From positions 1 through 18,930 of the forward strand of contig JAITSI010000039.1 in assembly GCA_031287845.1 (NCBI GenBank): a stretch of DNA of 18,930 nt, read 5' to 3'. Both the position numbers and the translations under genes were made by a program. The notes beneath the pieces were generated by a model. It did no database searches, was not told the origin of the DNA, and saw only the letters and a list, made by a program, of their open reading frames with translations. The stretch is from Puniceicoccales bacterium (GTDB lineage: Bacteria > Verrucomicrobiota > Verrucomicrobiia > Opitutales > JAIRLM01). Each line of letters starts with the position of its first letter. Position 1 is the stretch's first letter. Shown here in pieces: positions 12,978-18,930 of this stretch.

Positions 12978-14354
12978 ATGCTGTCGGCCGTGAAACTGTG
13001 CCAGGTGGATCTGTTCGCCGCCGGAGCGGTGCCATCCTCCGGGGCGCCATCGTCCGCCAGGGCAGCGCCGCCCGGCGGAGCGGCGCATGGCCAGGCCGTT
13101 CCCGCCCCCCTTGCCGTTCGCCTGCGCCCCCGCCGGCTGGCTGAGGTGGTTGGTCAGCCCCACATCCTGGGGGAGGGATGCCTGCTGCCCCGGCTCATCC
13201 GGCAAAATTCCTTCGGGAACATCATCCTCTGCGGCCCACCCGGCTGCGGAAAGACTTCCCTCGCCGAGGCCATCGCCGCGGAAATTAAGAGCCACTTTAT
13301 CCGCCTGAACGCGGTCCTTTCCAACCTGGCCGAGCTGCGCACCGTTCTCCAGGGCGCCCGCGCCCGGGAAGAGCCACCCATTCTCTTCATCGACGAGATC
13401 CACCGCTTCAACCGGTCCCAGCAGGACGCTCTCCTGCCGGACGTGGAGCGGGGAACCATTCGCCTCATCGGGGCAACTACCCATACTCCAGGCATCTACG
13501 TCATTGCACCATTGCTCAGCCGCTGCCACCTGTTCCAATTGGAGCCGCTGTCCGAGGAAACCGTCGTCGACTTTCTGCGCCGGGCTCTCGTGGACCGGGA
13601 GCGGGGCCTGGGAAATCTGCGCTGCACGGTGGAAGACGCTGTCTTTTTTGCCCTTTCCCGGACCTGCGACGGTGACCTGCGCCGGGCCCTCAATAACCTG
13701 GAAACGCTGGTCAGCGCCGTCCCCCGGGGCGGCCACGTGGGCTGGGAGCGCTGGGAATGCTTCGGCAAGGAGCGCAATATCCGCTACGACCGGGACGAGG
13801 GGGAGCACCACGCCACCATCTCCGCCTACATCAAGAGCATGCGCGGATGCGACCCGGATGCGGCCCTCTACTGGCTGGCAAAGATGCTGGCCGGCGGCGA
13901 GGACCCCCGCTTCATTGCCCGGCGGCTGGTCATCTTCGCCTCCGAGGACGTGGGACTGGCCGACCCGCACGCCCTGCCCATCGCCAACGCCTGCTTCGAC
14001 GCCTGCGAGCGGGTGGGACTGCCCGAGTGCGCCATCAACCTGGGCCACGCCACCACCTTCATGGCCACCGCCCCGAAGAGCAACAGCGCCTACCTGGCCC
14101 TCTGCCAGGCCAGCGAAGAAATTGCCAAGCACCCGGTCCAGCCGGTCCCGCCCTACCTGCGCAACCAGCCCAGGGCCATGGCCCGCAAGCTCGGCACCGA
14201 GGACTACCACTACGCCCACAACTTTACGGATAACGTGGCCGACCAGCGCTACATGCTGGAACCGAAGCGCTTTTACTTTCCTAAAAAATCGGGGGCGGAG
14301 ACGCTCATCGCCGATCGCCTGGCCCGCATCCGCCCCGGGCAGTTTGGGCCATGA
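12978..14354 (+). CDS. rarA: RarA/MgsA-type replication-associated AAA+ ATPase
   Basis: This is a 458-residue protein from the ATG at 12978; ATG at 12963 is an alternative, and longer starts overlap gmk. RarA proteins act at stalled replication forks as clamp-loader-like tetramers. Walker A GPPGCGKTS is at 86-94, Walker B ILFIDEIHRFNRSQQDALLP begins near 135, sensor 1 is GATT (165-168), and the arginine finger is LLSRC (179-183). The C-terminal tetramerisation domain has ISAYIKSMRGCDPDAALYWLAKMLAGGEDPRFIARRL and EDVGLADPHAL, as in the family. The N-terminus carries QVDLF (9-13), matching the beta-clamp-binding consensus QLxLF, followed by an Ala/Pro/Ser-rich linker to about residue 44. The residues between sensor 1 and the Arg finger (HTPGIYVIAP) differ from the usual ENPSFEVNSA. 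The 3' end overlaps the convergent NYN gene by 50 bp. Confidence 0.94.
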   Translation: MLSAVKLCQVDLFAAGAVPSSGAPSSARAAPPGGAAHGQAVPAPLAVRLRPRRLAEVVGQPHILGEGCLLPRLIRQNSFGNIILCGPPGCGKTSLAEAIAAEIKSHFIRLNAVLSNLAELRTVLQGARAREEPPILFIDEIHRFNRSQQDALLPDVERGTIRLIGATTHTPGIYVIAPLLSRCHLFQLEPLSEETVVDFLRRALVDRERGLGNLRCTVEDAVFFALSRTCDGDLRRALNNLETLVSAVPRGGHVGWERWECFGKERNIRYDRDEGEHHATISAYIKSMRGCDPDAALYWLAKMLAGGEDPRFIARRLVIFASEDVGLADPHALPIANACFDACERVGLPECAINLGHATTFMATAPKSNSAYLALCQASEEIAKHPVQPVPPYLRNQPRAMARKLGTEDYHYAHNFTDNVADQRYMLEPKRFYFPKKSGAETLIADRLARIRPGQFGP

Positions 14355-14829
14355 GGTCGCCGATGGTGGGCCAGCTTTTTTCCACCCGCCCGCGCAGCGC
14401 GGACAGCCGTTCCCCCTGGCACTTGCGGTAGGCCTGGAGTTTTTGGAAAAACGCCTCCACGGACAGGACCTCTCCCCCGGAAACCCGCGCCAGCGCCCCA
14501 AGCGCCCCGTCATCGCTCACGACGGCCGGGGAGGAGTTCCACCGGTGCCGCCGGATGCGGCGCAGGGCGGCCAGGATGTGTCCATCCGCCGACCGGCCGG
14601 GGGGGGTATGGATGAGAAGAAGAGACGGGAGCACGGCCGTGGCCGTCGCCACGGCCCCGATCGCTCCGCCGTCGAAGACAACGAGCACCCGGTGACTTTC
14701 CGCCTGGGCCAGCGGCACAACCCAGTCCACCAGCCGTTCCCCGGCCGCCAGGACCCGGTCCGGCAGCAGGTCCCGGAAGAGCGGACAGCCGTGGATGATG
14801 TTCAACGCGTCAAGGAGGAACCAGCGCAT
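14305..14829 (-). CDS. NYN-domain (YacP/Rae1-like) ribonuclease
   Basis: This is a 174-residue protein from the ATG at 14829; an upstream in-frame ATG at 14883 lies deeper inside cca. The PIN-like NYN fold shows MRWFLLDALNIIHG at the N-terminus (acidic Asp7, Asn10), VLVVFDGG (about 49-56) and AVVSDDGALGALARVSGGEVLSVEAFFQKL (about 121-150). This spacing is characteristic of YacP-type proteins. Bacillus Rae1 of this family cleaves mRNA on the ribosome; the same role here is inference. Shine-Dalgarno AAGGA (14840-14836) lies 6 nt before the start. It overlaps the 3' end of cca by 20 bp, so it is the last gene of the ispG-cca run. It converges on rarA with a 50-bp overlap. Confidence 0.8.
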   Translation of the reverse strand: MRWFLLDALNIIHGCPLFRDLLPDRVLAAGERLVDWVVPLAQAESHRVLVVFDGGAIGAVATATAVLPSLLLIHTPPGRSADGHILAALRRIRRHRWNSSPAVVSDDGALGALARVSGGEVLSVEAFFQKLQAYRKCQGERLSALRGRVEKSWPTIGDLMAQTARGGCGPGDRR

Positions 14830-16234
14830 GGACCATCCTTTCCGCCAGCGCCAGCCCCCCCTCCCGGGTGGAAAATTTTCCATCCAGCTGGTCTTCGAAG
14901 AGCTGCGTCAAAATTTTTCCCAGCGCGGGCGATGGGGGCAAGGAAAATTTTTCCACCAGGTCCCGGCCCCGGACCAGCGGCGTCGGCGGCCGCCGTAGCA
15001 GCCCTTCCCCCTCGGCCAGCCGGCGAAGCCTTTCCTCCCCGGACTGGTCGGGCACGGAGGGCGGACGCCCCCAGGCATCGCAGTGGGCCAGCAGCAGCAG
15101 CCGGTCCAGGCGGCCCACGCTCCTGGCCAGGCGGCGGACGGCGGCCATGCCAAGGCCGGGGTCGGAAAAGGTGCGGGGAGCCATGTGCCAGGTGACCAGG
15201 GGCAGCACGCCGTCCACGATGCGCACCGGGACGCCGAGCCGCTGGAGCAGTGCCGTCGCCGGTTCCAGACCTGCCCGCTCGTGGCCCCGGGCCCTGGGCT
15301 GGCCTGCGCTGTCCTGGACGGTGCAGATGGGCTTGCCCAGGTCATGGCAAAGAACTGCAAATCCCACAACTAGAGCATCTTCCTCCAATTTTGGCCGGAC
15401 GGCGGCGAAGGCATCCATGGCCGCCTTGCCGTGCTCCCAGACGTTCCCCTCCGGGTGAAAGAGGGAATTTTGAGGACAGTGGCAGAGGGATTCCAGCTCC
15501 GGAAAAAAGCGGAGCCAGTGGCAGCGGCGCAAAAATTCCAGCCCGCGCCCCATTGCCCGTCCCCGGAGCAGGAGCTTGCGAAATTCGCCAAAGATGCGTT
15601 CCCTTGGAAGATGTTGCGGCGAAAGCGACCGGCACAGGGAAAGGGTATTTTCGTCGCAGGAAAAATCCAGCCGGGCGATGAGCTGCATGGCGCGGAGAAC
15701 GCGCAGGGGGTCTTCGGAAAACTGCTCCGACACCGCCCGCAGGCAAGCGCCGCGCAGATCCCCCATTCCCCCCACCGGGTCCAGCAGTTCCCCGTCCAGC
15801 GGATCCAGGTACAGGGCATTCACGGTGAAGTCCCGGCGCCGGGCGGCGGCGGCCAGTGGCAGGTGCGGGTCCGTGGCGACGGCAAAGTCCCGGTGGCCGG
15901 GACCCTGGCACCGTTCCCGGCGGGGCAGGCCCAGGTCGATGGGCAGATCGCGGAAGTGGTAGATGCCAAAGCTTTTGCCAACCAAATCCATGCGCCCGGG
16001 GAAGAGTTCCTCCAGCCGCGGCGCTGCGAGGCCGAACACCTCGAAGTCCCACTCCTCCGGCGCCGATCCCAGCAGCAGGTCCCGCACGCAGCCCCCCACG
16101 AGCAGGGCCCGGCCCCCCGCCTCGCGGATGCGGTTGCCCACGGAGCGCACAAAGGCGGGGACGGCGGCGGCGGGGGACGGCGCCAGTGCCGGGATCGGCG
16201 CCGGGGTCGGGGTGCTGGAATCAGGGCTGGACAC
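14810..16234 (-). CDS. cca: tRNA nucleotidyltransferase (CCA-adding enzyme) with HD domain
   Basis: This is a 474-residue class II nucleotidyltransferase that builds or repairs the 3' CCA of tRNAs. Poly(A) polymerase of the same family is the alternative. GGCVRDLLLG is at 47-56, the catalytic carboxylates lie in EEWDFEVFG (Asp63, Glu65), RRDFTVNAL is at 133-141 and EDPLRVLRA at 174-182. An HD domain has HPEGNVWEH (260-268) and HDLGK (297-301). The enzyme is needed here because tRNA-Leu lacks an encoded CCA. The start is GTG at 16234, overlapping ispG by 14 bp. The first about 25 residues are Pro/Ala/Ser-rich and may be extra or mis-started; the conserved core begins near residue 26. Confidence 0.92.
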   Translation of the reverse strand: MSSPDSSTPTPAPIPALAPSPAAAVPAFVRSVGNRIREAGGRALLVGGCVRDLLLGSAPEEWDFEVFGLAAPRLEELFPGRMDLVGKSFGIYHFRDLPIDLGLPRRERCQGPGHRDFAVATDPHLPLAAAARRRDFTVNALYLDPLDGELLDPVGGMGDLRGACLRAVSEQFSEDPLRVLRAMQLIARLDFSCDENTLSLCRSLSPQHLPRERIFGEFRKLLLRGRAMGRGLEFLRRCHWLRFFPELESLCHCPQNSLFHPEGNVWEHGKAAMDAFAAVRPKLEEDALVVGFAVLCHDLGKPICTVQDSAGQPRARGHERAGLEPATALLQRLGVPVRIVDGVLPLVTWHMAPRTFSDPGLGMAAVRRLARSVGRLDRLLLLAHCDAWGRPPSVPDQSGEERLRRLAEGEGLLRRPPTPLVRGRDLVEKFSLPPSPALGKILTQLFEDQLDGKFSTREGGLALAERMVHALVPP

Positions 16235-17660
16235 GAACTTTCCCGGCAGGGTAGATGCATTTTTCCAGCGCGTCGATGGCGTTTTCCTCCGGAACGGCGC
16301 GAAGCAGACAAATTCCTCTCCGATAAATATTTACCATTCCATTGCCACAGCCGATGTAGCCGTAGTCCGCGTGGCCCATTTCCCCCACGCCGTTCACCAC
16401 GCAGCCCATGACGGCGATGCGGACCCCGGGCAGGTTCCCCAGGCGGCTGCGGATCGCTCCAACGGCTGCGGCCACGTCGTAGGAAGTCCTTCCGCAGGTG
16501 GGACAGGCGACGATTTCCGTGCGGAACTGTCCCCAGCCACAGCTCTGCAGCGTCCATTCGGCAACTTCCCTCCGCCAGGGCTCGTCCCTTCCCGGGGCGA
16601 TGGCCAGGGTCCTCAAATGGGGTGTGGAAAGAATTTGCCGCACAATGGCCAAGAGTGCCCCATCCCCGGGACCATCGCCCGGTCCAATGCAAAGGTCGGC
16701 GGGGCCTGAGCCGGTGCCCACGGCCACCGTTTTTCCCCCAAAGCGTGGCGGCGGAAAGGGGTGCAGCCGGACGAAGGTGAGAAGTTTTTTCCCAAATTCC
16801 ACCTCCCGCTCCGGCGCCTCGGCCAGGGACAGGCGCAGCGTATCCCCCAGGCCCTGGGAGAGGAGCGCGCCAACGGCGATGGCACCGCGGATCCTGCCCT
16901 CCGGACCATTGCCCGCCTCCGTCATCCCCAGGTGCAGCGGATAATCCCAGCCCCATTCCGCCAGATGCCGCGCCGCCCGCAGGTTTTCCTCAACCGTTCG
17001 GGCGCAGTCACTGGCTTTGAAGGAAAAAACCACCTGCTCCAGGCCGGCCTCCCGGGCCCATTCCCCCATCTCCCTGGCCGAGGCAAATAGGGCAGCTTCC
17101 TCCCCGTGGCGCCAGCGCATGCGGCCGGCCGGGGAGCCGCCGTTGCAGCCGATGCGAACCGCCCGATCCAGCCGGGCCGCCTTTTGAAAGAACGCCAGCG
17201 CCTGCTCCGCCACCCGCTCCCGCTCCCGGGAAAAGCTTTCTTCGTCGTAGGCCGGCCGGGTCCGGAAGACGCCGAAATTGCCCGGATTGATGCGCACCTT
17301 CTCAAAAAATTCCAGCGCCGCCAGGGCCAGCTCGGAGCCGAAGTGCAGGTCCGCCACGTAGGCCACGCCGGCCCGGGGCAGCCGGCGGCGAAGGGAGCAA
17401 AAATCAAAAAGATCCCGCCGGGTGGCAACGGCGAAGCGGATGAGCCGGCAGCCGGCGGCCAAGAGCCGCTCCACGCACCGGACGCAGCCATCGCCATCGC
17501 GCAGGGGCACATTCACCATGGACTGGAGCAGAACGGGGTGGCCGCCGCCGATGGCGAGGGGCCCGACTGGGACGGACCGGGTGGAACGGCGAGGCCCGGG
17601 GAATTTTTCTCCTTCTCCTTCTCCTTCTCCTTCTCCTTCCCAGCGGACGCATCCCTCCAT
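16221..17660 (-). CDS. ispG: 4-hydroxy-3-methylbut-2-enyl diphosphate synthase
   Basis: This is a 479-residue enzyme of the MEP isoprenoid pathway that reduces methylerythritol cyclodiphosphate to HMBPP with a [4Fe-4S] cluster. RRSTRSVPVGPLAIGGGHPVLLQSMVN (24-50) opens the TIM barrel; VADLHF, INPGNFG, RIGCNGGS, FSFKASD and LHLGMTEAG follow. The C-terminal domain holds the cluster ligands CPTC (Cys386, Cys389) and CVVNGVGE (Cys420, Glu427). Between the barrel (ending near EVEFGKKLL) and the cluster domain there are roughly 60 residues more than in E. coli-type enzymes. That is shorter than the large insert of plant and chlamydial forms. Residues 8-18 are a Glu-Gly repeat encoded by a 6-bp microsatellite. 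The start ATG 17660 is preferred because an earlier TTG start (17702) is part of the TTGACA promoter box. Confidence 0.95.
   Translation of the reverse strand: MEGCVRWEGEGEGEGEGEKFPGPRRSTRSVPVGPLAIGGGHPVLLQSMVNVPLRDGDGCVRCVERLLAAGCRLIRFAVATRRDLFDFCSLRRRLPRAGVAYVADLHFGSELALAALEFFEKVRINPGNFGVFRTRPAYDEESFSRERERVAEQALAFFQKAARLDRAVRIGCNGGSPAGRMRWRHGEEAALFASAREMGEWAREAGLEQVVFSFKASDCARTVEENLRAARHLAEWGWDYPLHLGMTEAGNGPEGRIRGAIAVGALLSQGLGDTLRLSLAEAPEREVEFGKKLLTFVRLHPFPPPRFGGKTVAVGTGSGPADLCIGPGDGPGDGALLAIVRQILSTPHLRTLAIAPGRDEPWRREVAEWTLQSCGWGQFRTEIVACPTCGRTSYDVAAAVGAIRSRLGNLPGVRIAVMGCVVNGVGEMGHADYGYIGCGNGMVNIYRRGICLLRAVPEENAIDALEKCIYPAGKVRVQP
17607..17636. repeat. Hexanucleotide microsatellite in the ispG N-terminus
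   Basis: Five perfect TTCTCC units (GGAGAA on the coding strand) encode an alternating Glu-Gly tract ahead of the conserved IspG barrel. The 6-bp unit preserves frame if copy number changes. Confidence 0.9.
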
Positions 17661-17702
17661 GGCCAGTTCCCCGACGACGGCGACCCGCCCGCCCCCTGTC
17701 AA
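17661..17702 (-). promoter_or_regulatory. Putative ispG promoter
   Basis: TTGACA (17702-17697) lies 36 nt before the ispG ATG. By the tRNA-gene spacing the transcript would begin only about 5-8 nt before the ATG, and no Shine-Dalgarno is seen. A -10 box is not obvious. Confidence 0.45.
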
Positions 17703-17733
17703 TCCTTTGCCGGGCCGGCGGGATAAAAACCAC

Positions 17734-17767
17734 GGTGCCGGAAATTAGACAGTGCCGGAAATTAGCC
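17734..17767. repeat. Two tandem 17-bp repeats upstream of ispG
   Basis: GGTGCCGGAAATTAGAC (17734-17750) is followed directly by AGTGCCGGAAATTAGCC (17751-17767) and a partial third copy, AGCGCCGGCC. They lie about 30 bp upstream of the ispG -35 box, so an operator or upstream activating element is possible. The rest of the 17703-17895 gap shows no gene. Confidence 0.6.
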
Positions 17768-17895
17768 AGCGCCGGCCAACCCATCGCCGATCCCTTGCCG
17801 CCATTGCCCCCGTTGCCATGGGAAGTGCCGCGGCGGCGACGGCCGAAGGAAACGAAGCAAAGGATTATTCACGGCCGGCGTGGCATTTTTGGGAT

Positions 17896-18885
17896 TCATC
17901 GCCGTACGGGTTCGAGGATCCCGTCCGGTCCAATTTTCCACAGCCCGAGAATCACGCGGAAGTAGTCAATGGTCGTGGCCAGGCCATCGCCCAGGGAGAC
18001 GCGCGGGGTCCAGCCAAAGTGCTCGCGCGCCAGGGAAATGTCCGGACAGCGCCGGCGGGGATCATCGACGGGGAGCGGGCGGTGGACGATGCGGGAACGG
18101 GATCCGGTTTTTTCCACGATGGTGCGGGCCAGCTGCTCCACCGTAATTTCCCCGGGATTGCCGCAGTTGACCGGCCCGGTAAAGTCCTGCTCCGCGTTCA
18201 TTGCCCGCAGCAGAAAGTCGATGCAGTCGTCGACGTAGCAGAGGGAGCGGGTTTGGGAACCGTCGCCGTAGATGGTCACGTCATCGCCCTCCAGCGCCTG
18301 GCAGATGAAATTGCTCACCACGCGGCCGTCCGTCACCCCCATGCGGGGGCCGTAGGTGTTGAAAATGCGCACGACGCGGATGGCAATTCCCTCATTTCTA
18401 TGGTAGTCAAAGAAGAGGCTCTCCGCGCAGCGCTTGCCCTCGTCGTAGCAGGCCCGCGGGCCCGTGCAGTTCACATTGCCCCGGTAGGACTCCGGCTGGG
18501 GATGGACCGTGGGATCGCCGTAGACCTCGGAGGTGGATGCTTGCAGGATGGTCGCGCGGTGGGCCTTTGCCAATTCCAGCAGGTTGAGTGCCCCCAGCAC
18601 GCAGGTCTTCGTGGTGGAGACGGCTTCCCTGCCGCCGTAGGCCGCCGGCGAGGCAGGGCAGGCAAGGTTATAGATCTGATCGACCTTGCCGTTCACGGAA
18701 ATTGGTCCAGTGATATCGGCGTCGATGCGGTAAAAATTCGACCGCGCGAACAGGTCCCGCACATTGTCCTCGCGCCCGGTGGAGTAATTGTCCAGGCAGA
18801 GCACGACATTGCCGGCGCGCAGCAGCGCCCGGCAAAGGTACGATCCCAAAAAACCTCCACCTCCAGCTACCAAAACCACTGCCAT
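17896..18885 (-). CDS. UDP-glucuronate decarboxylase-like NAD-dependent sugar epimerase/dehydratase
   Basis: This is a 329-residue extended short-chain dehydrogenase. Closest by eye are UDP-glucuronic acid decarboxylases (UXS), which make UDP-xylose for surface polysaccharide. NAD-binding GGGGFLGS lies at 8-15 and [12 protein letters not shown] at 31-42. [11 protein letters not shown]...[18 protein letters not shown] is the UXS-typical block. The active site is [10 protein letters not shown] (116-125) with YDEGKR (Tyr147, Lys151). [17 protein letters not shown] and [15 protein letters not shown] are substrate-binding segments. Length is that of bacterial single-domain UXS. dTDP-glucose 4,6-dehydratase is less likely because the ACPASP and YDEGKR blocks are UXS-like. 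TTGCCC lies 29 nt before the ATG. Confidence 0.88.
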   Translation of the reverse strand: MAVVLVAGGGGFLGSYLCRALLRAGNVVLCLDNYSTGREDNVRDLFARSNFYRIDADITGPISVNGKVDQIYNLACPASPAAYGGREAVSTTKTCVLGALNLLELAKAHRATILQASTSEVYGDPTVHPQPESYRGNVNCTGPRACYDEGKRCAESLFFDYHRNEGIAIRVVRIFNTYGPRMGVTDGRVVSNFICQALEGDDVTIYGDGSQTRSLCYVDDCIDFLLRAMNAEQDFTGPVNCGNPGEITVEQLARTIVEKTGSRSRIVHRPLPVDDPRRRCPDISLAREHFGWTPRVSLGDGLATTIDYFRVILGLWKIGPDGILEPVRR

Positions 18886-18920
18886 GGGATGACCGTGGCG
18901 CCGTAACTCGGGCAGGGCAA
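18886..18920 (-). promoter_or_regulatory. Putative leaderless promoter of the UXS-like gene
   Basis: TTGCCC (18920-18915) lies exactly 29 nt before the ATG at 18885, with no Shine-Dalgarno in between. The -10 position reads CACGGT, so the assignment rests on the recurring spacing. Confidence 0.4.
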
Positions 18921-18930
18921 TCGTTTTCGG

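Noticed and set aside
12861..14513. Long (550-residue) minus-strand frame
   Set aside because: It is antisense to rarA, which has complete AAA+ motifs; the translation is Gly/Ala/Arg-rich without motifs.
13504..15195. Long (563-residue) + strand frame
   Set aside because: It runs over rarA in another frame and across the NYN and cca genes on the other strand; its composition is that of a GC-rich shadow with no domain.
17734..17778. Possible CRISPR array
   Set aside because: The 17-bp units are directly adjacent with no spacers and only two to three copies exist.
17752..18906. 384-residue + strand frame
   Set aside because: It is antisense to the UXS-like gene, whose motifs are unambiguous.

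Overview
The window comes from a GC-rich bacterial chromosome. It interleaves housekeeping genes with genes of the kind used to manipulate a eukaryotic host. A CesT-type secretion chaperone, two hydrophobic-hairpin proteins resembling chlamydial inclusion-membrane (Inc) proteins, and two tandem paralogues with OTU-like cysteine-protease signatures point to a type III secretion, host-associated lifestyle. The order rpmI-rplT-pheS without pheT, and an IspG with an extra segment before its iron-sulfur domain, would fit the PVC group (Chlamydiae/Verrucomicrobia relatives). That placement is inference only.

Layout: 1-555 is the 3' part of an Inc-like membrane protein (+). 803-877 is tRNA-Asn (-), and 985-1491 is the chaperone (+). 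1492-1784 is a dispersed repeat with no gene. 1785-3455 and 3588-5492 are the two OTU-like effector candidates (-). 5640-8471 is a minus-strand operon rpmI-rplT-pheS-hemW, with tRNA-Leu (8580-8661) just upstream. 8760-9100 is repeat-rich. 9113-10087 is a second Inc-like membrane protein (+), and 10299-11669 is a NhaC/YuiF-like transporter (+). 11666-12215 is a gene-free block of direct and inverted repeats. 12308-14354 carries gmk and rarA (+). 14305-17660 is a compact overlapping minus-strand run ispG-cca-NYN ribonuclease. 17896-18885 is a UDP-glucuronate decarboxylase-like gene (-).

The main unexpected observations are three. (1) The two divergent paralogues keep an OTU-type Cys box (EYSCAFRS), an internal helix/strand block and a C-terminal His box, and probably act as secreted deubiquitinases. 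(2) Five genes (chaperone, both OTU genes, the second Inc-like gene and the decarboxylase) have a TTG(A/C)C -35-like element exactly 28-29 nt before the start codon and no Shine-Dalgarno sequence. The two tRNA genes have the same element 32-35 nt before their mature 5' ends, which calibrates the transcription start to about the start codon. Internal operon genes (rplT, pheS, NYN) do carry AGGAG/AAGGA. Together this suggests leaderless mRNAs. (3) A dispersed repeat family begins at CTAG, and in two copies that CTAG contains the TAG stop codon of the preceding gene.
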